64,000 nucleotides of DNA. Origin: Caminibacter pacificus (GTDB taxonomy: Bacteria > Campylobacterota > Campylobacteria > Campylobacterales > Nautiliaceae). Below the pieces are notes generated by a model. The model saw only the letters and a program-made list of their open reading frames with translations, was not told where the DNA came from and made no database searches. Both the position numbers and the translations under genes were made by a program. Each line of letters starts with the position of its first letter. Positions within the stretch are counted from its first letter, which is position 1. The DNA lies in NCBI RefSeq assembly GCF_003752135.1, contig NZ_RJVK01000001.1, forward strand, positions 62,001 to 126,000, read 5' to 3'. Positions 34,316-42,900 of this stretch are shown here, piece by piece.

Positions 34316-36499
34316 TTGCGTGTTAAATACAAAATCAACGGAATCGTTCAAGGTGTCGGATTTAGACCTACCGTTTATAAGATAGCCAAGAAACTTAATT
34401 TAAAGGGTTATGTTTTAAACAGTAGTGACGGAGTGATAATTGAAATAGAAGGTGAAAATAAAGATAAGTTTTTAGACGAACTCAAAAAAAACCTTCCGCC
34501 TCTTGCGAGGATTGATTCGATAGAGAGTGAAATATTGGATTTTGTGGGATTTAAGGATTTTGTAATAAAAGAATCTCAAAATACTCAAAAAACCACTTCA
34601 ATCTCTCCTGATATTGCCGTTTGTGATGATTGCTTAAAGGAGATGTACGATAAAAACGACAGAAGATATCTTTATCCTTTCATAAATTGCACTAACTGCG
34701 GTCCGAGATATACTATAATCGAAAATATTCCTTATGACAGAAAAAATACTTCAATGAAAAAATTTAAAATGTGTAAATTTTGCGAAATTGAGTATAACGA
34801 CCCTCTAAACAGAAGATATCACGCTCAGCCTATCAGCTGTTATGACTGCGGTCCGAAACTTGATGTAAAACGTAAAGATGATAGTGGAAAATGGAAAAGT
34901 CTTAATTTTGATGATGAAATTCATAAAATTAAATATATTGCTAAAAAAATAAAAGAAGGGAAAAATGTCGCAATAAAAGGGCTTGGAGGGTTTCATCTCG
35001 TATGTGATGCGACGAATGAAGAGGCTGTTGGAAATCTTAGAGAGAGAAAAAGACGACCGAGTAAGCCTTTTGCCATGATGTTTAAAAATTTGGATATGAT
35101 AAAAGATTATTGCGATATAACGGATAAAGATGTCGCTTTGATAACTTCTAAAGAAAAACCTATCGTACTTGTTAAGAAAAAGAAGGATTTAAAAGGTATA
35201 GCCGATAAAATAGACAGATACGGCGTTTTTTTGCCTTATACACCATTGCATTATCTGCTTTTTGATTTTTTAGATTTTCCGATAGTCGCTACAAGTGCGA
35301 ATATTTCGGACGAGCCGATTATAAGAGATAGTGATGAGCTTATCGAAAAGTTATCGAATGTAATTGATTATATTTTAGATAACGACAGAGATATTGTAAA
35401 TGCGTGTGACGATAGCGTGGTGCAGGCTGTAGGGGATGAATATATTACGATGAGATGTGCTCGGGGATATGCGCCTTTAATGGAGAATGATAAAAGTGAA
35501 AATGAAAAGTCGTATGGCAAACTTAATATTTTAGCCGTCGGTGCCAATCAAAAAAACACTATTTCCCTTGCTTTTAAAGACAAATTTATTCTTTCTCCTC
35601 ATATCGGAGATTTGGGGACTCTTGGAAGTATCGAATATTTCCAAAGGACGATTGAGACTTTTAGAAGGCTTTATGAATTTGAAGAAGATGTAATTATTTG
35701 TGATAAACATCCGTATTACGAATCGACAAAATGGGCTTTGTCCCAAGATAAAAAAATCTTTCAAGTTCAGCACCACTACGCTCATGCTTTGGCTACGATG
35801 TTCGAGCATAATTTAAAAGGAGAATATCTTTGTTTTATATTCGACGGTACCGGATACGGAGATGACGGGACTATTTGGGGTGGTGAAGTATTTATAGCTA
35901 ATAGGAATGATTATAAGAGAATACATCATATCAAACCTTTTAAATTAATAGGGGGTGAGAAAGCCGTTAAAAATCCGGCGAATATGGCTGTTGCTTTGAT
36001 TGATGAGGAGCTTGCTAAAAATTATCCGAATTACAAAATAGCAAAAGCCCTGAATAACGCCTCTTTTCCTCTGACAAGCTCTATGGGTAGAATGTTTGAT
36101 ATGGTTGCGTTTTTGTCTGGGATGATTGAAAAAAACGAATGGGAGGGAATAAGCGGATTATTGATTGAAAAATATTATAATCCGGAAATTAACGAAAAAA
36201 TAGAGCTTAAAATCGAAAAAGAGATAGACTTTAGACCGGTTTTGAATTTCGCGGCTGCAAATAGAGGTGAATTTGAGAGAGTTTCGAGTGTTTTTATAAA
36301 TACTTTGGTCGATTTGATTGAGAAAATCGCAAAAATTTACGACTTACCGGTGATCGTAGGAGGCGGGGTTTTTCAAAATAAAACTCTTCTTACGCTTGTA
36401 AATAAAAGGCTTAATCCTTACTTTAACAAAAAAATACCGATTAATGACGGAGGTGTGAGCGTAGGTCAGGCGGCATGGGGGATTTGGAATTTAAAATAA
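34316..36499 (+). CDS. hypF: HypF, carbamoyltransferase for hydrogenase cyanide ligand synthesis
   Basis: A 727-aa maturation factor that makes the thiocarbamate on HypE from carbamoyl phosphate. An N-terminal acylphosphatase domain (VKYKINGIVQGVGFRPTVYK) is followed by two zinc fingers (CDDCLKEM ... CTNCGPRYT; CKFCEIEY ... CYDCGPKL), a YrdC-like domain and a Kae1-like domain with QVQHHYAHALA and VGGGVFQNKTLL. It begins with TTG at 34316 behind AAAAAAGGC. The stop overlaps the convergent gene at 36491-37093. Confidence 0.95.
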   Translation: MRVKYKINGIVQGVGFRPTVYKIAKKLNLKGYVLNSSDGVIIEIEGENKDKFLDELKKNLPPLARIDSIESEILDFVGFKDFVIKESQNTQKTTSISPDIAVCDDCLKEMYDKNDRRYLYPFINCTNCGPRYTIIENIPYDRKNTSMKKFKMCKFCEIEYNDPLNRRYHAQPISCYDCGPKLDVKRKDDSGKWKSLNFDDEIHKIKYIAKKIKEGKNVAIKGLGGFHLVCDATNEEAVGNLRERKRRPSKPFAMMFKNLDMIKDYCDITDKDVALITSKEKPIVLVKKKKDLKGIADKIDRYGVFLPYTPLHYLLFDFLDFPIVATSANISDEPIIRDSDELIEKLSNVIDYILDNDRDIVNACDDSVVQAVGDEYITMRCARGYAPLMENDKSENEKSYGKLNILAVGANQKNTISLAFKDKFILSPHIGDLGTLGSIEYFQRTIETFRRLYEFEEDVIICDKHPYYESTKWALSQDKKIFQVQHHYAHALATMFEHNLKGEYLCFIFDGTGYGDDGTIWGGEVFIANRNDYKRIHHIKPFKLIGGEKAVKNPANMAVALIDEELAKNYPNYKIAKALNNASFPLTSSMGRMFDMVAFLSGMIEKNEWEGISGLLIEKYYNPEINEKIELKIEKEIDFRPVLNFAAANRGEFERVSSVFINTLVDLIEKIAKIYDLPVIVGGGVFQNKTLLTLVNKRLNPYFNKKIPINDGGVSVGQAAWGIWNLK

Positions 36500-37093
36500 A
36501 TCCTTAACTTCAATTTTGAATCCGTTAAATCTAAATTCCGCTTCTTTTAGGTAATAAAAGAAGTTTTCTTCGCTTACTCCTTTGAATTTTTTAATAAAAT
36601 TTTCGAAATATTCCCAAAATTTGTAAATATTTGCGTGATTTTGGACTTTTATTATTCTACTTTGTCTAAAAAAACTTTTTATTTTTTCTTCATCAAATCC
36701 GGCGTAATTTTTCATTGGGCTTAGCATAATGTTATAAATTTTTCCGCCGTAGTCGATTGTGAGGAAGTTTTGGGCTTTTATAAGTTCTTTTGAAGTTTTT
36801 GGTAGATATAGATATTCTTCGAATTCTTTTATTTCATCTTTTTTCAAAAACTCTTCTTCACATATCGAAGCGATAACTTTTCGTATATTTTTAATCTCTT
36901 TTACCACCGTTGCGTATGAAATGGAATATTTTTGACTGATTTCTTGAGGGGTTAGTTCGTCTAAAAAGCCTTTTAGGATTTCGGCTTTTCTTTCAACTCT
37001 TTTTGGTGAAAATTTTCTTTTACATTTGGCGCATTTATAATATCCGTCTTTTAATTTGTATAAGATGTAATGATTACAGTAAATACAACTCAT
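36491..37093 (-). CDS. Transposase-like zinc-ribbon / HTH protein without a catalytic domain
   Basis: A 200-aa protein whose first 75 residues resemble the DNA-binding part of IS1595/ISL3-type transposases: a zinc ribbon (CIYCNHYILYKLKDGYYKCAKCKRKFSP) followed by a helix-turn-helix (LTPQEISQKYSISYATVVKEIKNI). The remaining 125 residues show no DDE/DEDD motif, and no terminal inverted repeats were seen nearby. It may be a solitary DNA-binding protein derived from a transposase. It overlaps hypF at its 3' end by 9 nt and the membrane-protein gene upstream by 4 nt. Confidence 0.65.
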   Translation of the reverse strand: MSCIYCNHYILYKLKDGYYKCAKCKRKFSPKRVERKAEILKGFLDELTPQEISQKYSISYATVVKEIKNIRKVIASICEEEFLKKDEIKEFEEYLYLPKTSKELIKAQNFLTIDYGGKIYNIMLSPMKNYAGFDEEKIKSFFRQSRIIKVQNHANIYKFWEYFENFIKKFKGVSEENFFYYLKEAEFRFNGFKIEVKDLF

Positions 37094-37605
37094 TTTTTCT
37101 TAACCATACACAAAATTACAACGCCCAAAATTCCTAAAAATCCCAAAAGTCCTAAATACTCGCTTCTGTTTTTCTTTTTTGCTATATATGTCGAGATAGC
37201 GATATATCCGAGTCTTCCGGATATTGATAATATAGCCCCGAGTACGAAAGCTCCTATTAAAACTGCTTGAGAGAGATGTTTATTATAGAGCGCTATATCG
37301 ATTAAAAGTGTACCTATAATTGAAAAAGTCGTGACGATTAAAATAAGATTTTCGATTTTATTAGAGAAGAAAAGCGTCAAAAATTCTTCATATTTTTTAA
37401 TAACCAAAAATCCTGCTAAAACGAACATAATTAAAAAAACGAATGAAAATAGAGGCGAAAAAAAAGATAAATACAAAAAGAAACTAAGACTCACGGGAAT
37501 TAGTATAAAAAGATTGTTTCTTTTCGGGTGCAAAATATAATTTTCTTTGCTACACATCAGATATGCTACGGCTGTTAGAGCGATTACAACGATTAAAATT
37601 AACAT
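37090..37605 (-). CDS. Hypothetical polytopic membrane protein
   Basis: A 171-aa protein with five or six predicted transmembrane helices (LILIVVIALTAVAYLMC; NLFILIPVSLSFFLYLSFF; FVFLIMFVLAGFLVI; LILIVTTFSIIGTLLIDIAL; AVLIGAFVLGAILSI; LLGFLGILGVVILC) and a basic C-terminus. I do not recognise the family. Its stop overlaps the start of the transposase-like gene by 4 nt, so the two are probably cotranscribed. AAAGGAGG precedes the start. Confidence 0.7.
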   Translation of the reverse strand: MLILIVVIALTAVAYLMCSKENYILHPKRNNLFILIPVSLSFFLYLSFFSPLFSFVFLIMFVLAGFLVIKKYEEFLTLFFSNKIENLILIVTTFSIIGTLLIDIALYNKHLSQAVLIGAFVLGAILSISGRLGYIAISTYIAKKKNRSEYLGLLGFLGILGVVILCMVKKK

Positions 37606-37733
37606 TTTTCCTCCTTTTTAGTTCTATAATTATACAAGAAAATTGAGCTTTTAAGAAAAAATTAAGTTTTTTTGTTATTATTTTATCGACCACTTTATAA
37701 AATCTCTTCTTCTTTTTGAATCAAGGAAAATTC

Positions 37734-38720
37734 ATGAAAAGATTTCTGATATTAGTTTTAATCGTAAGTGCTCTTTTTGCAAAAAAAGATTTTTTAAATA
37801 GAGAAGTTAAGATTCCTAAAAATATTCATAAAATAGTATGTATAGGACCCGGTGCGTTAAGACTTGTGGTTTATTTACAAGCTCAAAACAGAGTAGTAGG
37901 GATTGAAGAGAGGGAATTTAAATATATTTTTGCAAGACCGTATATTTTAGCTCATAAAGAGCTTTTAAAACTTCCGGTAATAGGAATGGGAGGAGTTTAC
38001 CCTAATATTAATATAGAGAAAATAATTTCTTTAAAGCCGGATTTAATTATTGCAGGATATATAACTAAAAAATATGCCGATTATTTACAAAAAAAGAGTG
38101 AAGTTCCCGTATTTGTAGTTCGATACGGACCGATAGGTTCTTTTGACGATAAAAAGTTTTTAAAAGCTATTAAAGTGCTCGGAGAAATTTTAAATAAAAA
38201 AGAAAGAGCAATCGAAATTTCAAAATATATTGAAAAACTGAATTCAAACTTACAAAAAGTGACAACCAATAAGAAAATATATATAGGCGGAGTGGCTTTT
38301 AAAGGTTTGCACGGTCTTACTTCAACTATAAGCGATTTTCCGGTGTTTTTAAAAGTCGGTATCAAAAATGCGGTAACGTCGAAAATAAAAACACCTTTTT
38401 TTATAAATGAAGAGGAGCTGTTTAGAATAAATCCGGATATAATTTTTATCGATGAAAGTGCTTTAGGTTTGATCGATTTTAAAAAGTATCAAATTTTAAA
38501 AGCGTTTAGGGAAAAACAGGTATACGGGCTTTTGCCTTATAATAATTACGCAACTAATATAGATACCGCGTATCTTGACAGTTATTACGTCTTAAGCGTA
38601 GTAGGAAATAAAAAAATAGATATGGAAAAATTAAGCGGTGAAGTTTATAAATTTTTTGTCGGCAAAGACGTATACGAGAGTATGAAAAAATTTTTCGGAG
38701 GATTTAAAAAGATTGATTAA
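37734..38720 (+). CDS. Periplasmic metal-chelate-binding protein of an ABC transporter
   Basis: A 328-aa substrate-binding protein of the iron-siderophore/cobalamin (FepB/BtuF-like) class. A signal peptide (MKRFLILVLIVSALFA) is followed by two lobes; the ligand-side sequences IVCIGPGALRLVVYL and LKPDLIIAGY are visible, and YGLLPYNNYATNIDTAYLDSYYV is a C-terminal family feature. The start at 37734 begins the signal peptide behind AAGGAAAA. The substrate is uncertain. Position between hydrogenase genes and a nickel transporter makes a nickel chelate possible, but iron chelate or cobalamin is equally compatible with the fold. Confidence 0.85.
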   Translation: MKRFLILVLIVSALFAKKDFLNREVKIPKNIHKIVCIGPGALRLVVYLQAQNRVVGIEEREFKYIFARPYILAHKELLKLPVIGMGGVYPNINIEKIISLKPDLIIAGYITKKYADYLQKKSEVPVFVVRYGPIGSFDDKKFLKAIKVLGEILNKKERAIEISKYIEKLNSNLQKVTTNKKIYIGGVAFKGLHGLTSTISDFPVFLKVGIKNAVTSKIKTPFFINEEELFRINPDIIFIDESALGLIDFKKYQILKAFREKQVYGLLPYNNYATNIDTAYLDSYYVLSVVGNKKIDMEKLSGEVYKFFVGKDVYESMKKFFGGFKKID

Positions 38721-39600
38721 ATATTTATCGGCTTTTATATTTTTATTAATAATTTCGTTGTTTTCCGTTTATTACGGTGCGAATGATTTTATTGCTTATA
38801 ATATCAGACTGCCAAGAGTGTTATCGGCGATTGCAGCGGGTGCGGCGCTTGGGATTGCCGGATTTATAATGCAAGTCGTTTTAAAAAACGATTTGGCTTC
38901 TCCTTTTACTTTGGGAATTACGCACGGAGCTCTTTTTGGTGTTAGTTTATCTGTTGTTTTTGGAATCGGAAGCGTTTTTTTGTTTTCTTTTTTAGGTGCT
39001 TTTATCGTAATAGTTTTTATTTTAGCTGTTGCGTTTTTAAGACGACTTTCAAGCCAAAGTATTATTTTAAGCGGAATTGCGATAAGTGCTCTTTTTGGCG
39101 CGGGAAGTATGTTTTTGCAATATTTTGCCGATGAATCTCAACTTGCTAATATTGTAATTTGGAGTTTCGGAGATTTAAGCAAGGGAGATTTTTTTAATAT
39201 TTTTTTGTTATTTTTTATGATTATGCTTTCATTGATATTTTTTTTAATCAATAGTTGGAATTTTAACGCTTTGAGTTTGGAATGTGCTAAGAACGTAGGG
39301 GTTAAAACAGAAACTTTAATTTTTATATCTATGATTATCGTAACTCTTTTAAGCGCTTTAGTAGTCGCAAATTACGGTATTATAGGGTTTGTGGGGCTTG
39401 TGGCTCCTCATATTGTGAGATTTTTTGAAAATAGTTTTAAATCGCTTTTGATATTAAGTGCTCTTTACGGAGCGATTTTGCTTGTGATATCGGATTATAT
39501 CGCCAGAAATATAATATATCCGGTCGAAATACCTGTAGGAATAGTGACGTCGTTTATTGGGGCACCGATGTTTTTATATCTTTTAATGAGGAAAAAATGA
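38713..39600 (+). CDS. FecCD-family ABC transporter permease
   Basis: A 295-aa membrane permease with about eight helices. Family motifs include YNIRLPRVLSAIAAGAALGIAGFIMQ, NDLASPFTLGITHGA and the coupling-helix region FVGLVAPHIVRFF. It starts with TTG at 38713, overlapping the binding-protein gene by 8 nt, and overlaps the ATPase gene by 4 nt. Confidence 0.93.
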   Translation: MIKYLSAFIFLLIISLFSVYYGANDFIAYNIRLPRVLSAIAAGAALGIAGFIMQVVLKNDLASPFTLGITHGALFGVSLSVVFGIGSVFLFSFLGAFIVIVFILAVAFLRRLSSQSIILSGIAISALFGAGSMFLQYFADESQLANIVIWSFGDLSKGDFFNIFLLFFMIMLSLIFFLINSWNFNALSLECAKNVGVKTETLIFISMIIVTLLSALVVANYGIIGFVGLVAPHIVRFFENSFKSLLILSALYGAILLVISDYIARNIIYPVEIPVGIVTSFIGAPMFLYLLMRKK

Positions 39601-40262
39601 GTCTTATTGTTAAAAATTTAAATTTTAAATATAAAGAAAAAGAGATTTTAAAAGATATAAATTTAGAGTTTCAAAAAGGCAAGATGTACGCGATTTTGGG
39701 TCGTAACGGAGCTGGTAAAAGTACTTTTTTAAAATCTATTGCCAAAATTTTAAAACCTAAAGGTGAGATTATTTTTTATGAAAATATTGATAATTTATCC
39801 GTAAAAGAGTTTGCCAAAAAAATTGCTTTTCTTTCACAAATTCAAAATAATTCCTCTCTTAGTGTTTATGAGTTTGTAATGCTCGGAAGAAAACCTCATT
39901 TTAGGTTTTTGCCAAAATTGACGGATAAAAAAACGGTTGAGAGGGTTTTGGAAAAATTAAATTTAAAAGAGAAAAAAAAGATACCGCTCAATTCGTTAAG
40001 CGGAGGAGAGAGACAAAGAGCTGCAATTGCAAGGATATTAGCGCAAAATACGGAGGTTATATTACTTGACGAGCCTACGAATAATTTAGATATAAAATAT
40101 CAAATTGAAATAATTAAATTTTTAAGAGAGATAAAAGAGGATAAAATAATAATTTCGGTTATTCATGACATAAATTTGGCTTTAAAATATTTTGACGAAT
40201 ATATTTTTTTAAAAAATGGTAAAATAATTAATAAAGGTAATCAAGAGATGGTTAATGAATAG
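39597..40262 (+). CDS. ABC transporter ATPase of the metal-chelate system
   Basis: A 221-aa ATPase. Walker A is GRNGAGKST, the signature is LSGGERQRAAIAR, Walker B is VILLDEPTNNLD, and the switch histidine is in VIHDIN. It completes the binding-protein/permease/ATPase operon, overlapping the permease by 4 nt (ATGA). It is a little shorter than the usual 250 aa. Confidence 0.93.
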   Translation: MSLIVKNLNFKYKEKEILKDINLEFQKGKMYAILGRNGAGKSTFLKSIAKILKPKGEIIFYENIDNLSVKEFAKKIAFLSQIQNNSSLSVYEFVMLGRKPHFRFLPKLTDKKTVERVLEKLNLKEKKKIPLNSLSGGERQRAAIARILAQNTEVILLDEPTNNLDIKYQIEIIKFLREIKEDKIIISVIHDINLALKYFDEYIFLKNGKIINKGNQEMVNE

Positions 40263-40348
40263 TTGATATATGAAGTTTATGATATAAAAGTTGAGCTTTG
40301 TGAGTATAAAAATAGAAAATTTATTGTTTTTTAATATTCGTTTAAGGT

Positions 40349-40368
40349 AAATGAGTTATCATTCAATA
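40349..40368. promoter_or_regulatory. Upstream copy of a palindromic motif before nikM
   Basis: AAATGAGTTATCATTCAATA contains the inverted repeat AATGA-GTTA-TCATT and matches the motif at 40511-40530 at 16 of 20 positions. It sits inside an outer inverted pair AAGGT ... ACCTT (40344-40375). It lies about 100 nt upstream of the candidate nik promoter. Confidence 0.45.
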
Positions 40369-40450
40369 TAACCTTTTAGAAAACTTCTTCTTTTCCTTTT
40401 TTTCTCATTTTTAATAGTGACAGACTCATAAAATTAACTTAATAATTCTT

Positions 40451-40479
40451 TTGTCAATATTTAGTTCTAAAAATATACA
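40451..40479 (+). promoter_or_regulatory. Candidate promoter of the nik operon
   Basis: TTGTCA (40451-40456) and TATACA (40474-40479) are spaced by the ideal 17 nt, about 70 nt upstream of the nikM start. Confidence 0.5.
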
Positions 40480-40510
40480 AGAGTTGATTTGTTTTAAGTT
40501 TTTTTTAAGA

Positions 40511-40530
40511 AAATGAGCTATTATTCATTT
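40511..40530. promoter_or_regulatory. Downstream copy of the palindromic motif before nikM
   Basis: AAATGAGCTATTATTCATTT has perfect 6-bp arms (AAATGA ... TCATTT) around an 8-nt centre. It lies between the candidate promoter and the ribosome site of nikM, a typical place for a repressor. A nickel-responsive regulator such as NikR is the obvious candidate, though arm spacing differs from the well-known NikR operators. Confidence 0.45.
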
Positions 40531-40549
40531 AAAAAAAAAAGGAGTGCGT

Positions 40550-41197
40550 ATGCATATTGCGGACGGATATCTTTCCCCTGCTACGGTTGCGGTGAGTTAT
40601 GCTGTTGCCGTGCCTTTATGGGTGTACGGATTTAAAAAACTAAAAGAAAAACTTAACGAAGAGACTCTTCCTATGATTGGAGCTCTTGCGGCACTTAGTT
40701 TCGTAATTATGATGTTTAACGTTCCCGTACCCGGAGGTACGAGCGGACATGCGGTGGGAGCTGCGTTAATTGCTATACTTTTCGGACCTTGGGTTGGGTT
40801 TATTAGTGTGAGTTTGGTACTTTTGATTCAAGCTATTGTTTTTGGAGACGGAGGAATCAGCGCTTGGGCTGTTAATTCTTTGGCTATGGGCTTTATCGGT
40901 AGTTTTGTGGGATATTACGTATTTAAGTTATTAAAAGACAAAACGAAATTCGCTCCGTTTTTTGCCGGATATATTTCGATTGTAACGGCTGCGCTTTTTG
41001 TTGGTATCATTCTTGGAATTCAGCCGATATTCTGGACTCATAACGGACATCCGTTATATTTTCCGTTTTCACTTAAAATCTCGGTACCAGCCATGGTTGG
41101 AGAACACGCTTTGTTTTTCGGAATCGTAGAGGGTATTTTTACACAGCTTGTATATAATTTCCTCACTAAAAAAGAAAACGAAAAGGTTGCGGCATGA
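40550..41197 (+). CDS. nikM: NikM, substrate-capture component of ECF nickel transporter
   Basis: A 215-aa CbiM/NikM-family membrane protein. The start at 40550 was chosen over the in-frame GTG at 40544 because it gives the family N-terminus MHIADGYLSP, in which His2 takes part in metal binding, and because AGGAG is then ideally spaced. The conserved PGGTSGHAVGAAL region and several membrane helices are visible. It captures Ni2+ for the hydrogenases; cobalt specificity is less likely given the hyp context. nikN overlaps by 4 nt. Confidence 0.9.
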   Translation: MHIADGYLSPATVAVSYAVAVPLWVYGFKKLKEKLNEETLPMIGALAALSFVIMMFNVPVPGGTSGHAVGAALIAILFGPWVGFISVSLVLLIQAIVFGDGGISAWAVNSLAMGFIGSFVGYYVFKLLKDKTKFAPFFAGYISIVTAALFVGIILGIQPIFWTHNGHPLYFPFSLKISVPAMVGEHALFFGIVEGIFTQLVYNFLTKKENEKVAA

Positions 41198-41499
41198 GTA
41201 TGAAAAAGAAATTATTAATCGTTCTTGGAGTTTTACTTGCACTCGTTCCTCTTGGAGTGCTTACGGATAATCCTGCTTGGGGTGAATGGGATTTGGATTA
41301 TTATAAAGAAAAATTAGGTTTCATTCCTCAAGGAATGGCGCATGCAAGCTCTATTAAGCCTTTGATTCCTGATTATGAAGTACCGGGGCTTGGTACGATT
41401 AGCGGATATTATATCAGCGCGATTGTCGGAGTGATTTTGGTGTTTGCTATCTATTTTATCCTTGCGAAGGTATTAAAGGGCAAAAAAGTTGAAAGATAA
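41194..41499 (+). CDS. NikN-like auxiliary component of the nickel transporter
   Basis: A 101-aa protein with two transmembrane helices (KKLLIVLGVLLALVPLGVL and YYISAIVGVILVFAIYFILAKVL) and an extracytoplasmic loop with DNPAWGEWDLDYYKEKLGF, replacing the PDGLE motif of typical family members. NikN/CbiN-type small proteins assist metal loading of NikM. It overlaps both nikM and nikQ, which supports the assignment. Confidence 0.8.
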   Translation: MSMKKKLLIVLGVLLALVPLGVLTDNPAWGEWDLDYYKEKLGFIPQGMAHASSIKPLIPDYEVPGLGTISGYYISAIVGVILVFAIYFILAKVLKGKKVER

Positions 41500-42049
41500 T
41501 TTTTTTAGAATAGCTTTTATCGCTCTTTTTTTCCTCTTTTTGTCACTTAGAGATATAAAAATCATCTCTTTTTTACTTGCTTTGTTGATTGTAGTGACAT
41601 TTATAATAGATAAAAATCTAAAAATTTTTTTTAAAGCGTTGAAGTCGATATTGCTTTTTAATTTGGGTGTGAGTTTGGGGTATATAATTTTGGCTTATTT
41701 TAAGCATATAAATCCTTGGCATTATATTTTGTATATCAATCTTAAAGTTATTTTGATGACGTATTATGTTTTTTGGTTTTTTTCAAAAGTCAGTATTGTC
41801 AGATTTTTTTCTTTTAGCAAAGAGCTTAGTTATTTACTCACGATTACTCTTTCTCAGATTTTTTCATACAAAAAAACGTTTACCGATTTTAGGGACGCTT
41901 TTAGAGCAAGGGTGGTGAATATAAGAGATAAGGAAAAAACTTTTATTACAAATACTTTTCAGTTTTTTTTGACAAAAGCGATGAAAGATTCAAAAGAAAG
42001 AGCGCTTGCTATGAAAGCGAGAGGTTTTTTCGAAGAAGGTGAAAAATGA
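41489..42049 (+). CDS. nikQ: NikQ, ECF transporter T-component
   Basis: A 186-aa CbiQ-type membrane protein. About four to five helices are followed by the C-terminal coupling motif ERALAMKARGF. It is shorter than the usual 220-260 aa, missing some N-terminal sequence relative to typical family members. It starts with TTG, overlapping nikN by 11 nt, and overlaps nikO by 4 nt. Confidence 0.87.
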   Translation: MKDNFFRIAFIALFFLFLSLRDIKIISFLLALLIVVTFIIDKNLKIFFKALKSILLFNLGVSLGYIILAYFKHINPWHYILYINLKVILMTYYVFWFFSKVSIVRFFSFSKELSYLLTITLSQIFSYKKTFTDFRDAFRARVVNIRDKEKTFITNTFQFFLTKAMKDSKERALAMKARGFFEEGEK

Positions 42050-42807
42050 GTTTTATAGATTTGAAAAATGTCACGTATAAATACGAAAATGAATTTTTAG
42101 CGCTTGATGATGTAAGTTTTTCTATTGAAAAAAATGAAAAAGTTGTACTTTTAGGAAGCAACGGAAGTGGAAAATCTACAATTTTAAGAATACTTGCCGG
42201 ATTATATTTCCCAAAAAAAGGCGAATATTTTTTCGGGGGAGTAAAAATTACCAAAAAAAGCGTTAAAAAAGATTTTAGGAAAAAGGTCGGAATTTTATTT
42301 CAAAACCCCGATTCGATGATTTTTAATCCGACCGTATTTGATGAAATAGCTTTTAGTTTAAAAGAGTTCGGGTTTGATAATATCGAAGATAGAGTAAATG
42401 AAATAGCTAAAAAATTCGGAATCGAAAAACTTCTAAAAAAATCGCCTCTTCATTTAAGCGGAGGAGAAAAACAAAAAGTTATGCTTGCGAGTATTTTGGT
42501 ATATGAACCGGAATTTTTAATTCTTGATGAGCCCACAGCCGCAATGGACCCGAGGACTACGGGATGGTTTTTGGATTTTATGTATGAACTTGAACTAACC
42601 ACTATAGCGGCTACTCACGATTTGGCACTTGCGTACGAGCTTAGCGATAGGGCGCTTGTAATGAGTGAAGAGCATAAGCTTTTATATGACGGAGATATGG
42701 AAGAGTTGATGAAAGATTTGGATACTTTAATAAAAGCGAACCTTATCCACAAACACAAACATAAACACAAAAAATTTATCCATTCTCACTATCATTTACA
42801 TTTCTGA
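42046..42807 (+). CDS. nikO: NikO, ECF transporter ATPase with histidine-rich tail
   Basis: A 253-aa ATPase of the CbiO/EcfA class. Walker A is GSNGSGKST, the Q-loop FQNPDSMIF, the signature LSGGEKQKVMLA, Walker B FLILDEPTAAMD and the H-loop ATHDLAL. The C-terminus is strikingly histidine-rich (HKHKHKHKKFIHSHYHLHF), suggesting nickel binding or storage on the cytoplasmic side next to the His-rich HypB encoded 94 nt downstream. That role is inferred. Confidence 0.93.
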   Translation: MSFIDLKNVTYKYENEFLALDDVSFSIEKNEKVVLLGSNGSGKSTILRILAGLYFPKKGEYFFGGVKITKKSVKKDFRKKVGILFQNPDSMIFNPTVFDEIAFSLKEFGFDNIEDRVNEIAKKFGIEKLLKKSPLHLSGGEKQKVMLASILVYEPEFLILDEPTAAMDPRTTGWFLDFMYELELTTIAATHDLALAYELSDRALVMSEEHKLLYDGDMEELMKDLDTLIKANLIHKHKHKHKKFIHSHYHLHF

Positions 42808-42900
42808 AGTGCAAAAACTATATAAGAAAAATAAAATTTTAAGAGATTTTTAAGAAATCTATGTATAATACGACTAAACAATAATTCATAAGGAGTTAAA

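Noticed and set aside
34129-34326. Short hydrophobic frame between hydE and hypF
   Set aside because: It overlaps hydE in another frame, has no ribosome site, and looks like A/T-rich noise.
36491-37605. Complete insertion sequence
   Set aside because: No catalytic transposase domain, terminal inverted repeats or target duplication were seen.
40263-40543. Metal or cobalamin riboswitch before nikM
   Set aside because: No cobalamin-box or NiCo-type conserved core is visible; DNA palindromes and a promoter explain the region better.
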